Position numbers and translations under genes: made by a program. This document shows positions 35,912-45,381 of a stretch of DNA of 64,000 nt, piece after piece (position 1 is the first letter of the stretch; each line of letters begins with the position of its first letter). Source of the DNA: an uncultured Prochlorococcus sp. (lineage in GTDB: Bacteria; Cyanobacteriota; Cyanobacteriia; PCC-6307; Cyanobiaceae); the NCBI GenBank assembly GCA_902572075.1, contig CACGER010000001.1, positions 1-64,000 on the forward strand, read 5' to 3'. The notes under the pieces were generated by a model. The model made no database searches, was not told where the DNA came from, and saw only the letters and a list, made by a program, of their open reading frames with translations.

Positions 35912-37945
35912 GTGATTCATCTCAATAAAGGTAAACCATTTCCTTTAGGGAGTTCTCTAACTTCACAAGGGATTAATTTTTCCTTAGTAGCCACAAATGC
36001 AGAATATGTAGAAATCTTATTGTTTGAGAAAGAGGACTCTATTTCCCCAAAAAGCACATTCAAATTAGATCAAACTCATAATACAGGTCCATACTGGCAT
36101 GCGGAAATAAAAAATCTAGATGAAGGTTGTATTTATGCTTTTAGAGTGAAACAAAAAAATAATGAGATTAACAATAACTATGAAAAAAAAGTATTACTTG
36201 ATCCATGTTCAAGGGGTATTACCGGATGGAGAAGTTATCAAAGAGGAAATGCATTAAAAAATCAAGATAATACTAATTCTTGTCTTAAAAGTGTTGTTTG
36301 CGATAGAAAATTATTTAATTTTAAGGATTATCCAAGACCGAAACATTCTTGGGAAGAAACAATTATTTATGAACTCCATATCAAAGCTTTCACTGAATCA
36401 ACTGATAAAGATGAAAGTTGTTTTAAGAAATTTTTAAAAAAAATTCCTTATCTCAAAGAACTCGGTATTACAACAATTGAATTACTTCCAATTTTTTGTT
36501 TTGATCCTACTGATGCCCCAAATGGTCTAAAAAATTTTTGGGGATATAGTCCAATTAATTGGTTTACTCCGCATTTTGAATATCTTTCGAATGAATCCCC
36601 CGAAAAGAATAGAGAGGAATTTAGAAGATTTGTAGAGGAATGTCATAAAGCAGACATTGAAGTCATCTTAGATGTTGTATACAATCACACTTGCGAAGGT
36701 GATTCAAAAGGGCCAGCAATATCTTGGAAAGGTATAGATGAAAATCTTTATTACTTTATTGGAAAAGATAAAAATTATCAGGACGTCTCCGGATGTGGTA
36801 ATACTATTGCAGCAAACAGAGGATTAGTTAGAAAACTAATAATTGAATCTTTAAAATGTTGGGCAAGTGAATTAGGAGTTGATGGTTTTAGATTTGATTT
36901 AGGAATTGCCCTATCAAGAGGAGAAAATCTTTCACCGCTTGATAATCCTCCAATTTTTGAAGATATAGAATGTGAACCAGAACTTATCGATATCAAGTTC
37001 ATAAGTGAGCCATGGGATTGTGGCGGTTTATATAAATTAGGTGATTTCCCATCTAAGAATACTTTCACTTGGAATGGTCATTTTAGAGATGACTTGAGGA
37101 GATTTTGGAAGGGGGATAAAGATACAGCTTGGAATATGAGCGATAAAATTAAAGGTTCTCCATCTATTTATAAAGAAGATAATATTTTTCCAAAGTCGAT
37201 AAACTTTATTACTTCACACGATGGATTCACTTTAAAAGACTTAGTAACTTTCAATAGAAAACATAATTTTGCCAATAGAGAACAAAATAGAGATGGAGAT
37301 AACCATAACAATTCTTGGAATCATGGTACTGAGGGACCAACTACGAACTTATTAATCAATGATTTAAGAAAAAGACAACAAAAAAATCTTGTTCTTAGTT
37401 TACTTATCTCTAAAGGTGTTCCAATGATACTCATGGGTGATGAAATAGGAAGATCACAAGGCGGGAATAACAATTCTTGGTGCCAAAATAATTTATTGGG
37501 CTGGATGAATTGGGAACATGATCAACAAGATTTGGAATTATTAGATTATTTTAAATACGTTATAAAAATCCGAAAAAAACTAATAAACATTTTTAATCCA
37601 TCATTCTTCCCTAATAATCAAACCGATGAAAATATTCCAACATATCATTGGCATGGAACAAAGTTAGATAGCCCCGATTGGAGCAGTTGGTCTCACACAG
37701 TTGCCTTTAGCATTAACAAAGACAATACTAGTCCGCTGGTTTGGATAGGTTTAAATGCATATTCAAAAAGCATCGATTTCCCCTTGCCGAAATGTAAATA
37801 TAATTGGTTAAAAGTTATCGACACTAGCATGTCTGAGATTTTTGAACCCTTAACTATTAATCAAAAATCTGTTTCAATAAAGAGTAGAAGCTCTTTACTA
37901 ATCATTTCAGAAGAAGTATTTGGGGCAAAAATTAATTTATTCTAA
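35912..37945 (+). CDS. glgX: Glycogen debranching enzyme, isoamylase type
   Basis: Hydrolyses alpha-1,6 branches of glycogen, the night-time carbon store. An N-terminal CBM48 domain (about residues 1-110: PFPLGSSLTSQGINFSLVA) is followed by the GH13 catalytic barrel with DVVYNHTCEGD, the nucleophile Asp in GVDGFRFDLGIAL, the acid Glu in ISEPWDCGG and FITSHDGFTL. Length 677 residues is normal for the GlgX/TreX group. The start is GTG at 35912. The stop lies one base from the 3' end of the convergent tRNA-Gly. Confidence 0.94.
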   Translation: MIHLNKGKPFPLGSSLTSQGINFSLVATNAEYVEILLFEKEDSISPKSTFKLDQTHNTGPYWHAEIKNLDEGCIYAFRVKQKNNEINNNYEKKVLLDPCSRGITGWRSYQRGNALKNQDNTNSCLKSVVCDRKLFNFKDYPRPKHSWEETIIYELHIKAFTESTDKDESCFKKFLKKIPYLKELGITTIELLPIFCFDPTDAPNGLKNFWGYSPINWFTPHFEYLSNESPEKNREEFRRFVEECHKADIEVILDVVYNHTCEGDSKGPAISWKGIDENLYYFIGKDKNYQDVSGCGNTIAANRGLVRKLIIESLKCWASELGVDGFRFDLGIALSRGENLSPLDNPPIFEDIECEPELIDIKFISEPWDCGGLYKLGDFPSKNTFTWNGHFRDDLRRFWKGDKDTAWNMSDKIKGSPSIYKEDNIFPKSINFITSHDGFTLKDLVTFNRKHNFANREQNRDGDNHNNSWNHGTEGPTTNLLINDLRKRQQKNLVLSLLISKGVPMILMGDEIGRSQGGNNNSWCQNNLLGWMNWEHDQQDLELLDYFKYVIKIRKKLINIFNPSFFPNNQTDENIPTYHWHGTKLDSPDWSSWSHTVAFSINKDNTSPLVWIGLNAYSKSIDFPLPKCKYNWLKVIDTSMSEIFEPLTINQKSVSIKSRSSLLIISEEVFGAKINLF

Positions 37946-37946
37946 A

Positions 37947-38017
37947 AGCGGGCGGCGGGAATCGAACCCGCATCTTCAGCTTGGAAGGCTGAGGTTTTAC
38001 CACTAAACCACGCCCGC
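37947..38017 (-). tRNA. tRNA-Gly (anticodon TCC)
   Basis: On the minus strand the acceptor arms GCGGGCG (from 38017) and CGCCCGC pair perfectly, with discriminator T at 37947. The D arm has TTTAGTGGTAAAAC, the anticodon loop is CTTCCAA (TCC), and the T arm is GCGGGTTCGATTCCCGC. CCA is not encoded. It faces glgX with a one-base gap. Confidence 0.97.
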
Positions 38018-38078
38018 ATTAAGTAATAGAATTACCATTGCAATAATACATTATCAAACAATAAAGAAAGTAAAAAGA

Positions 38079-39476
38079 TTGGAAAATTCACACTCGAAAA
38101 AAAATATTTCTAGATCAACAACAAGATTAATGTTCTCTTATGGGCTAGGAGATGCAGGCACAGGTTTAGTCGCGACACAATTTGGTTTTTTTCTTTTCAA
38201 ATTCTTTATTTCTGCTGGTTTACCAGTAATAATTGCAGGATCATTATTAATGTTAATAAAGATATGGGATGCAGTAAATGATCCGTTAATTGGATGGTTA
38301 AGTGATCGTACTAAATCAAGATGGGGGCCTAGAATCCCATGGATGGTAGCAGCATCTGTTCCCCTTGGTTTCTCTTTAGCTGCGATATGGTGGACCCCAA
38401 CTGGTTCAGTGCTAACCAAGACTATTTACTATGCCATAATTTCTATAATCGTAATGACTGCTTATACAAGTATTAATCTTCCTTTCGCGGCTCTTTCTAC
38501 TGAAATTTCTGAAAAAACAGCAATAAGAACAAGACTAAACGCATCTAGATTTACTGGCTCAATAATCGCAGGACTAACTGGTTTAATAATTGCTGGAGTT
38601 GTATTAGGTTCCGAAGGATCAGCAAATAATGAATATTTTTTAATGGGTAAAATAAGCGGATGTATTGCAGTTGCTGCAACATTAATTTCTTGTTGGGGAT
38701 TAGCTCCATTCGCGAAAAAAGCAAGAAGGCCTTCAGGAAAAGTTGAAGCTATAACACTTCAATTCAAAAGGATCTTCAGAAATAAAAAATTTCTTAAAGT
38801 TATTACGCTCTATATTCTTCTCTGGTGCGCCTTACAATTAATGCAAACAGTAGCGTTAATCTATGTCGAGGATGTACTGAACGTGCCAACATATATTGCG
38901 AAGTGGATCCCGATACCTTTCCAAATTAGCGCTCTAGTGGGTTTACAAATATGGACCAGAGTATCAAATAAATTGAACAGGATTTCAGCGTTAAACTATG
39001 GAGCGATTATGTGGATTATTTCATGTACAGCAGCTTTATTTTTACCTTCATTATCAAAAATTTCAGGAGCTGGAGATAGTTTATTTCTAAATGCCAGCAA
39101 CATATTTCTGTTCATTCTTTTAATTTTCATAATCTGTCTTATTGGCATTGGAGCTTCAACCGCTTTTCTTATCCCTTGGTCACTACTTCCTGATGCAATA
39201 GACGAAGACCCAGAGAAACCAGCAGGATTATATACTGCTTGGATGGTACTTATTCAGAAGATTGGTATCGCGTTTAGTGTTCAATTACTAGGTTTTTTAT
39301 TGTATTTATCAGGCTATCAATCATGCTTTGTTGATAAAGATGGTCTAAATATTATTGAACAATGCTACTCAGCACAATTAACTATTAGATTATGTATTGG
39401 TTTTATACCCTCATTACTGGTAATAATTGGTCTTCTAATTATGAGAAAATGGGATCGGAAATTAATTACAAACTAA
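38079..39476 (+). CDS. GPH-family cation/sugar symporter (MelB-like)
   Basis: 465 residues with about twelve membrane segments. The start LMFSYGLGDAGTGLVATQFGFFL, then KIWDAVNDPLIGWLSDRTKSRWGPRIPWM (the GPH signature between helices 2 and 3), and LPDAIDEDPEKPAGLYTAW late in the protein identify the glycoside-pentoside-hexuronide symporter family. The substrate cannot be told. It follows glgX and the tRNA on the same strand as glgX, so a sugar substrate is reasonable but unproven. The start codon is TTG at 38079. Confidence 0.88.
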   Translation: MENSHSKKNISRSTTRLMFSYGLGDAGTGLVATQFGFFLFKFFISAGLPVIIAGSLLMLIKIWDAVNDPLIGWLSDRTKSRWGPRIPWMVAASVPLGFSLAAIWWTPTGSVLTKTIYYAIISIIVMTAYTSINLPFAALSTEISEKTAIRTRLNASRFTGSIIAGLTGLIIAGVVLGSEGSANNEYFLMGKISGCIAVAATLISCWGLAPFAKKARRPSGKVEAITLQFKRIFRNKKFLKVITLYILLWCALQLMQTVALIYVEDVLNVPTYIAKWIPIPFQISALVGLQIWTRVSNKLNRISALNYGAIMWIISCTAALFLPSLSKISGAGDSLFLNASNIFLFILLIFIICLIGIGASTAFLIPWSLLPDAIDEDPEKPAGLYTAWMVLIQKIGIAFSVQLLGFLLYLSGYQSCFVDKDGLNIIEQCYSAQLTIRLCIGFIPSLLVIIGLLIMRKWDRKLITN

Positions 39477-39485
39477 TATAAAGAT

Positions 39486-40241
39486 ATGTATTACCTTAAT
39501 TTTTTCAAAAGATTTCTAAGCAGTTTAATCATTGGCGGGCAAGCAATTAACTTTATCTTTAAGGGTAAAATTTCCAAAAATGATCTCTTTGACCAACTCA
39601 TGGAGTCAGGTCCTGGCAGTTTGTTAATTGTATTAATTACAGGAATTGCCGCAGGTACAGTTTTTAATATTCAAGTTGCATCACAACTTACAAGCATGGG
39701 GGTTTCAAGTGAAATTGGAGGTTTATTAGCAGTAGGCATGGCGAGAGAAATGGCTCCTCTTCTAACTGCTACTTTAATGACTGGGAAGGTTGCCACTGCA
39801 TATGCTGCTCAACTGGGCACTATGAAGGTCACAGAACAAATTGAGGCAATAACCATGTTAAGGACCGAACCAGTCCAATATTTGGTAGTCCCAAGGTTAC
39901 TATCGATGGTAATAATGTCACCAATACAGTGTCTTTTGTTTTTATCTGTAGCTTTATGGAGCGGACAAATTTGGAGCACAATCTTTTATAAAGTTCCTCC
40001 AATAGTTTTTTGGACATCTGTAAGATCAGGCAATGTGAGTTTAACCAGTACAGACTTAACTTCAATGTTAATAAAATCTGTAGTGTTCGGATTGCTTATT
40101 TCAATCATTGCTTGTGGATATGGACTCACAACTAAAGGTGGTCCAAAAGAAGTTGGAACAAGTACAACAGGCGCAGTCGTAATGACTCTTGTTACGGTAT
40201 CTTTAATGGATGTGTTTCTAACACAAATTTTATTTGGATGA
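39486..40241 (+). CDS. MlaE-family ABC transporter permease
   Basis: A 251-residue membrane protein of the MlaE/TGD1 family that moves lipids between envelope membranes. Conserved stretches are LLIVLITGIAAGTVFNIQVA, GLLAVGMAREMAPLLTATLMTGKVA, the EQIEAITMLRTEPVQYLVVPR loop that contacts the ATPase, and the closing TTKGGPKEVGTSTTGAVV. No ATPase or MCE-domain partner is adjacent; they must be elsewhere. A DUF3119 gene follows directly. Confidence 0.92.
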   Translation: MYYLNFFKRFLSSLIIGGQAINFIFKGKISKNDLFDQLMESGPGSLLIVLITGIAAGTVFNIQVASQLTSMGVSSEIGGLLAVGMAREMAPLLTATLMTGKVATAYAAQLGTMKVTEQIEAITMLRTEPVQYLVVPRLLSMVIMSPIQCLLFLSVALWSGQIWSTIFYKVPPIVFWTSVRSGNVSLTSTDLTSMLIKSVVFGLLISIIACGYGLTTKGGPKEVGTSTTGAVVMTLVTVSLMDVFLTQILFG

Positions 40242-40245
40242 CCCT

Positions 40246-40650
40246 ATGTTTAAGACTAAATCAAAAAAAGAGGAACCAGTAATAATATCTCCATCATTTC
40301 AGTTGCCAATCATTCTGATAGTCTTAAGTTTTATGCTTTTGTTTTTGAATATTGGTTCTTTACCAACAATAGTTTTTGCTTCTTTTAGCTTTTTTTTATT
40401 ACTTCAGTCATTCACCTTAAGAATAAAAATAACAAATGATGATTTTATCGTTTTACAATTAGGGAAAGAGATTAGAACTTTTCCATTCAAGAACTGGATA
40501 TCATGGAAATTCTTTTTCCCTATAATCCCAGGTATTTTTTATTTTAGAGAAAAGTCCAGTCCTCATTTATTACCAATTTTATTTAACCCAAAGCAATTAA
40601 AAGATGAGCTCATAAAAAAAGTTGACTCCCTGGAAATTAAAAATTCTTAA
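40246..40650 (+). CDS. DUF3119 family membrane protein
   Basis: 134 residues from the ATG at 40246; a TTG at 40234 would add four residues and overlap the permease gene. Two hydrophobic segments near residues 17-55 form a hairpin, followed by a domain with LQLGKEIRTFPFKNWISWKFF that resembles PH-like membrane-associated folds. Known as a cyanobacterial family without assigned function. Its coupling to an MlaE permease suggests a link to lipid handling, which is only an inference. Confidence 0.8.
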   Translation: MFKTKSKKEEPVIISPSFQLPIILIVLSFMLLFLNIGSLPTIVFASFSFFLLLQSFTLRIKITNDDFIVLQLGKEIRTFPFKNWISWKFFFPIIPGIFYFREKSSPHLLPILFNPKQLKDELIKKVDSLEIKNS

Positions 40651-40685
40651 AATTCAGACTCTGCTTAATCATCAAAATTATTTAA

Positions 40686-41696
40686 ATGACCAATACAGAA
40701 ATTTCCGACAATAATCCTGAAAAGGAATTAAAAATAGATAAGTCAATTTCAGATGATAAAACAAAACAAATTAGTAATAAAAATACAACTCAAAATAAAA
40801 AAATTACACCGAAAAACGATAAATCAACTAAATCTTTCGATGAAATTTCTAATGAAATTTTTAGAGATCTCTTTTCAAAAAAAGATTCTTTAGTTAAAGA
40901 AATAAAAGATTTAGAAACCAAAAAAAATGAAATAGAAAAAGATATTGAGTCTAATTTTAAAGGACAGTCAGATAATATTGCTAAAAGAGTTAAAGGCTTT
41001 CAAGAGTACTTAACTGGAGCTTTGCAGAATCTTTCACAAAACGTAGAGAAACTTGAATTAGTTTCTCAACCAATAATCGTAAAGCCTTCTCCACTTGATG
41101 AGAAAAAGCAAGGCAATAACACAAATAATGTAGTTAATGTTCCTGCTCTTTCCGAGACATTCAAGCCAGATGAAGAGATTATAAAAAGTTGCTTTTCAAG
41201 TTTCCAAGAACAACCCGACTTTTATGCAGAACCTTGGAAATTAAGACGGAGTCTTGATTCCTCAGATATAGAAATTATGGATGATTGGTTCTTTAACATG
41301 GGCGGAAGAGGTTCTCTTGAAAGTAGAGGATCTCGACAAAAAAATGCCTTGTTATCAGCTGGCTTAATATCTATTCTTGGCGAATTATATGGAGATCAAT
41401 TTCAGACTCTTATTTTAGCTTCGCAGCCTGAACGATTAGGTGAATGGAGAAGAATTCTTCAAGATTCACTTGGTCTAACAAGGGATGACTTCGGACCTAA
41501 TAGTGGTATTGTTCTTTTTGAAAGGCCTGAAGGTGTCATCGAGAGAGCTGATAGATTAGAAGCTAATGAAGAATTACCATTTATTATCATTGATGCAGCA
41601 GAAACATCTGTTGAAATTCCAATACTTCAATTCCCATTATGGGTTGCATTTGCTGGTTCAGATAATGAAATTTACGATGATCTTGAACTAAACTAA
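40686..41696 (+). CDS. DUF3086 family protein with coiled coil
   Basis: 336 residues. The first 55 are polar and disordered (Lys, Asn, Thr), and residues about 60-125 form a coiled coil ([20 protein letters not shown]). The C-terminal domain (about 160-335) holds the conserved DUF3086 sequence, including [20 protein letters not shown] and [17 protein letters not shown] cyanobacterial family of unknown function. It lies between the DUF3119 gene and plsY on one strand, 5 bp before plsY, so it may belong to a membrane-lipid operon. Confidence 0.85.
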   Translation: MTNTEISDNNPEKELKIDKSISDDKTKQISNKNTTQNKKITPKNDKSTKSFDEISNEIFRDLFSKKDSLVKEIKDLETKKNEIEKDIESNFKGQSDNIAKRVKGFQEYLTGALQNLSQNVEKLELVSQPIIVKPSPLDEKKQGNNTNNVVNVPALSETFKPDEEIIKSCFSSFQEQPDFYAEPWKLRRSLDSSDIEIMDDWFFNMGGRGSLESRGSRQKNALLSAGLISILGELYGDQFQTLILASQPERLGEWRRILQDSLGLTRDDFGPNSGIVLFERPEGVIERADRLEANEELPFIIIDAAETSVEIPILQFPLWVAFAGSDNEIYDDLELN

Positions 41697-41701
41697 GCTT
41701 T

Positions 41702-42295
41702 ATGAATATCTTAATAATTTTTACAAGTTATCTTTTAGGATCACTTCCGACAGGTTTTTTAATTGGAAAATATCTCAAAAATATAGATCTAAGAACAATA
41801 GGTTCTGGATCTACAGGTGCCACAAATGTTTTAAGAAATGTTGGGAAATGGCCAGCACTTTTTGTATTTATCATTGACGTTGGGAAAGGCCTTATTGCAG
41901 TAAAAATTGCTCAATATTACACTGATCAAGGATTAATAGAAGTTATAGCAGGGATATCCGCTATCTCAGGACATATTTGGCCAATATGGCTTAGAGGTAA
42001 AGGAGGGAAAGCTGTTGCATCTGGATTAGGTATGTTTTTAGCTCTTTCTTGGAAAGTTGGACTCGCATCTCTTGGCATTTTTTTAATAGTCCTAACAAAA
42101 ACTAAATTTGTTTCTTTATCAAGTATTTCAGCTGCAATCTTACTTCCTATTTTTATGTTTTTTTACCTAGGTAAATTGATGCACTCATACTTTTTTATAA
42201 GTTTAATTGTCGCATTATTAGTAATCTGGAAACATAGAACAAACATAACAAGATTGCTTAAGGGAGAAGAATCCAAAATTAATCAGAATCAATAG
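41702..42295 (+). CDS. plsY: Acyl-phosphate:glycerol-3-phosphate acyltransferase
   Basis: Makes lysophosphatidic acid, the first step of phospholipid synthesis, from acyl phosphate. A five-helix membrane enzyme of 197 residues with the three cytoplasmic motifs [10 protein letters not shown]...[37 protein letters not shown] and the late [15 protein letters not shown]. It follows the DUF3086 gene by 5 bp. Its 3' end overlaps the convergent pyrF by 17 bases. Confidence 0.95.
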   Translation: MNILIIFTSYLLGSLPTGFLIGKYLKNIDLRTIGSGSTGATNVLRNVGKWPALFVFIIDVGKGLIAVKIAQYYTDQGLIEVIAGISAISGHIWPIWLRGKGGKAVASGLGMFLALSWKVGLASLGIFLIVLTKTKFVSLSSISAAILLPIFMFFYLGKLMHSYFFISLIVALLVIWKHRTNITRLLKGEESKINQNQ

Positions 42296-43007
42296 ATTTA
42301 AGTATTTCTATTAGAGCTTTATTAGGATCTAAAGCTTTTGAAATTGATCTACCAATGACCAACTTAGAAGCGCCATTATCTATAGCTTCATAGGGGGTCA
42401 TAATTCTGTTTTGATCATCTTTATTGTCAATATTTAATCTGATACCTGGTGTAATAAGTTCAAAATTATCCTTATAAATAGATCTCAACATTTTTACCTC
42501 CCAAGGGGAACAAACACATCCATCTAATCCGGCATCAAAAGACAACTTTGCAAGTCTCAATACATTTTCTTCAATTGAATTATTTCTATCAAGATCAGTT
42601 TGAAAATCTTTAAGTGAAAAGCTTGTTAAAACAGTTATTCCTACAATCAATGGGGGTTTTACACTGACTGAGGTGGCTCCTTCTAAAGATGCTTTTTTCG
42701 AATCCTTTAGAGCTTTTGAACCTGCTGAAGCATGAATAGAAATTATATCAACCCCTAATTTTGAAACTTGGAAACATGCTGCACGCATGGTATTTGGAAT
42801 ATCATGAAATTTTAAGTCTAAAAAAATTTTTTTATTTAAACCTTTTAATATTTCAATAACTCTTGGACCTTCCCTAACAAAAAGTTCTAAACCAACTTTT
42901 ACCCATTTAACATTAGGACATTTTTCCAAAAGTAATTTTGCTTGACTTACATCTAATCCATCAATTGCCAATATTATTTTATCTTCTGAATTAAATCTGT
43001 TATTCAT
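42279..43007 (-). CDS. pyrF: Orotidine 5'-phosphate decarboxylase
   Basis: Final step of UMP synthesis. TIM-barrel enzyme with the catalytic motif [12 protein letters not shown] (Asp64, Lys66, Asp69), the N-terminal [16 protein letters not shown] and the phosphate-binding [12 protein letters not shown] used the ATG at 43007 (242 residues); a TTG one codon upstream would add one residue. tyrS ends 7 bp upstream on the same strand, so both are probably one transcript. Confidence 0.96.
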   Translation of the reverse strand: MNNRFNSEDKIILAIDGLDVSQAKLLLEKCPNVKWVKVGLELFVREGPRVIEILKGLNKKIFLDLKFHDIPNTMRAACFQVSKLGVDIISIHASAGSKALKDSKKASLEGATSVSVKPPLIVGITVLTSFSLKDFQTDLDRNNSIEENVLRLAKLSFDAGLDGCVCSPWEVKMLRSIYKDNFELITPGIRLNIDNKDDQNRIMTPYEAIDNGASKLVIGRSISKALDPNKALIEILKSIDSD

Positions 43008-43013
43008 CAATTT

Positions 43014-44252
43014 TCAGTTTTCAAACCTCTTAATTATTTTTTTTCCAATTTGCAAAATTTTTCCTTCCAAATCATTTTTTGAATTAAAAACTAAATCAGG
43101 ATTTATTACTTTTTGACTATCAATTTTTACACCCCCACCTTTAATAGATCTTTTGGATTCGCTGCTAGATTTGAAAAGTTTTAGAGCACTTAATAAGTAA
43201 AAAAACTTTACTGGAAAAACTACTCCTTTTAAAGAAATCTCTGGAATTTCTCCAACTTTTTCTTTGTGTCCAAGGAATAATTTTTCGCAGTTTGATTGCG
43301 CCTTTAATGCTGCTTCGGCCCCATGGAATAAAGTAGTAACTTCTAAAGCCATTCTTCTCTGTAATTCACGAGGATTTAAGTTTTCTGGAAAACTCAAATC
43401 CAATTCAGTAAGTAATTCAAAATAGGTGGGTATTATATTATCCGGTACTTTTTCTAATTTTGAATACATTGAAAGAGGATCTTCAGTTAACCCGACGGTG
43501 TTAAATTCAGATTTACTCATCTTCTTAACTCCATCTAAACCTGTCAAAATTGGCAGCAAAACACCAAATTGAGGATCTTGTTTAAAATGCCTTTGAAGGT
43601 CTCTTCCTATTGCAATATTAAATTTCTGATCTGTGCCTCCAAGCTCAATATCTGATTGAACAACTACCGAATCGTAACCTTGTAATAGTGGATATAAGAA
43701 TTCATGCAAAGAAATTGGAACTTGCGCAGTGAACCTTTTATTAAATTCTTCCTTAGCTAGCATTTGACTAACTGTTGCACTCCCCATTAAGTCAATTATG
43801 GAATTAAGATTTAATCCTTTTAACCATTCACTGTTATATCTAATTTCAATTTTATCTTTTGCATCAAAATCTAAAATAGATTCATTGGCTGGCTTTCCCA
43901 TCCCTAGTTGGGTTAAGTATGTTTTTGCATTATCCTTAACTTGTTTTGCCGATAACTGAACTCTTGTTTTATTTTTTCCGGTTGGATCTCCAATTTGAGC
44001 AGTAAAATCCCCAATAATTAAAACTGCAATATGTCCATTATCTTGGAATGCCCTAAGTTTTTTAAACAATATGCTGTGCCCAAGATGAATATCGGTTCCA
44101 GTTGGATCGATGCCGAGTTTAACCCTTAATTTTTTATTATTTTTTTTCGCATGATCAATTATCTCCGAAAAGGTTTGATCTTTTCCCTTAATTGGAAAAT
44201 ATTCTTCTATTCCTCTTGACAGCCATGATGGCAATTTTAAATTATCTGTCAT
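43014..44252 (-). CDS. tyrS: Tyrosyl-tRNA synthetase
   Basis: Class I aminoacyl-tRNA synthetase charging tRNA-Tyr. The HIGH motif appears as HLGHS (residues 56-60) and the KMSKS loop as KKMSKSEFN (about 243-251). The tyrosine pocket [19 protein letters not shown] is intact, and a C-terminal S4-like RNA-binding domain ([10 protein letters not shown]) is present. Length 412 residues matches the TyrZ-like form common in cyanobacteria. Confidence 0.96.
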   Translation of the reverse strand: MTDNLKLPSWLSRGIEEYFPIKGKDQTFSEIIDHAKKNNKKLRVKLGIDPTGTDIHLGHSILFKKLRAFQDNGHIAVLIIGDFTAQIGDPTGKNKTRVQLSAKQVKDNAKTYLTQLGMGKPANESILDFDAKDKIEIRYNSEWLKGLNLNSIIDLMGSATVSQMLAKEEFNKRFTAQVPISLHEFLYPLLQGYDSVVVQSDIELGGTDQKFNIAIGRDLQRHFKQDPQFGVLLPILTGLDGVKKMSKSEFNTVGLTEDPLSMYSKLEKVPDNIIPTYFELLTELDLSFPENLNPRELQRRMALEVTTLFHGAEAALKAQSNCEKLFLGHKEKVGEIPEISLKGVVFPVKFFYLLSALKLFKSSSESKRSIKGGGVKIDSQKVINPDLVFNSKNDLEGKILQIGKKIIKRFEN

Positions 44253-44271
44253 GAAGCTTTAACCGTTAACT

Positions 44272-44595
44272 TTAAGAAGTTTTATCAAGTTCATCCTTCA
44301 TTCTTATTAAGGTTTTATTCATTTGATCGAACATTTGATCAGGAGTAATCCCAAATTGACTTAACTGTGTCTTTAATTGTTCTACTGTCATTTTTGCTTG
44401 AAAATCTTCAGACAATTCAAATCTCTTCATAAAAACCTTATAACGATCCATAAGAGATTCCATTTTTTTTATAAACATTTTTTTCCCTTCTCTGTCAAAT
44501 TTTCCATAATCAGAGCCAAGTTTCATAAGTTCTTGGTAATCTGTAAAAAGCTTTTTTGCTTCTTCTTGAACGATGTCTGACTCAAAAAATCCCAT
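44272..44595 (-). CDS. DUF1825 family protein
   Basis: 107 residues from the ATG at 44595, which gives the family-typical start MGFFESDIVQEEAKKLF. A TTG at 44628 would add eleven residues. The protein is almost entirely helical and charged, with no membrane segment, so it is cytoplasmic. It is a small cyanobacterial family without assigned function. It lies 19 bp upstream of tyrS on the same strand. Confidence 0.85.
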   Translation of the reverse strand: MGFFESDIVQEEAKKLFTDYQELMKLGSDYGKFDREGKKMFIKKMESLMDRYKVFMKRFELSEDFQAKMTVEQLKTQLSQFGITPDQMFDQMNKTLIRMKDELDKTS

Positions 44596-44745
44596 TTCTA
44601 TTTTTTTACTTCGCAGATTAAGGCTCAATTACAAGATAACAAGAATCTTTTAAATTGATTAGAAGATTAATAAATTTTAGTTTATAAATAATTCTTTGAT
44701 TTATATTTTTTCAGAATTAAATTTAGTAAACATGTTCTATAAATA

Positions 44746-45357
44746 TTGGAAAAATTTAACGTAAATAATATTTCAAACCAAAATAGACAATTTGAATTAT
44801 TTGGTTCAAATGTAAATACATCAATAAATTTTCAACACTCAAATAATCTAAAAATCAAAGGCGAAATCCTAACTGAATGGAGGGATAGAATATATAATCA
44901 CCAATTCAAAATTTCAAAAGATAATCTCAATAAAACTTTGCACCAAACAAGTCTTCCTATAAAAACAATTTCCAATGAAAGAAAAATTGATCCGTTTTCC
45001 CTGCAGCCATTATCATTGAACTTTTGGAGAACCAATCAATATATACACAATGGGCCAGCAATGTATTTTGTAATTGACTCGATGGAGAGTTCTAAAATAA
45101 TCCTATATATAGGAGAAACAAATTCAGCAAATAAAAGATGGAAGGGAGAACATGACTGCAAAAATTACCTCATGAACTATAAAGAAGCCCTAGCTCATAA
45201 CAAACTCTCAAGTCACCAAGATATTCGTTTCTTCTTAGATGTACCTAAAGAAGTAAAATTAAGACGTAAATTAGAACAGCAACTGATATATTTATGGTTA
45301 CCACCTTTTAATAAAGAAACTCGAGATAGGTGGGCAACTACTTTCACAAACAATTAA
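44746..45357 (+). CDS. GIY-YIG nuclease-like protein, stand-alone
   Basis: 203 residues. The C-terminal half (about 103-195) matches the GIY-YIG fold: AMYFVID in place of GIY, LYIGET (121-123 for YIG), the Arg in NKRWKGEH (Arg131) and the metal Glu in KLEQQLIYLWLPPFN (Glu177). All catalytic positions seem kept. The N-terminal 100 residues are polar and not recognised. There is no intein, intron or restriction gene nearby, so a repair, RNA or DNA nuclease role remains open. The start codon is TTG, as there is no ATG before the domain. Confidence 0.75.
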   Translation: MEKFNVNNISNQNRQFELFGSNVNTSINFQHSNNLKIKGEILTEWRDRIYNHQFKISKDNLNKTLHQTSLPIKTISNERKIDPFSLQPLSLNFWRTNQYIHNGPAMYFVIDSMESSKIILYIGETNSANKRWKGEHDCKNYLMNYKEALAHNKLSSHQDIRFFLDVPKEVKLRRKLEQQLIYLWLPPFNKETRDRWATTFTNN

Positions 45358-45381
45358 AAGTTAATTAAAACCATTTTACAA

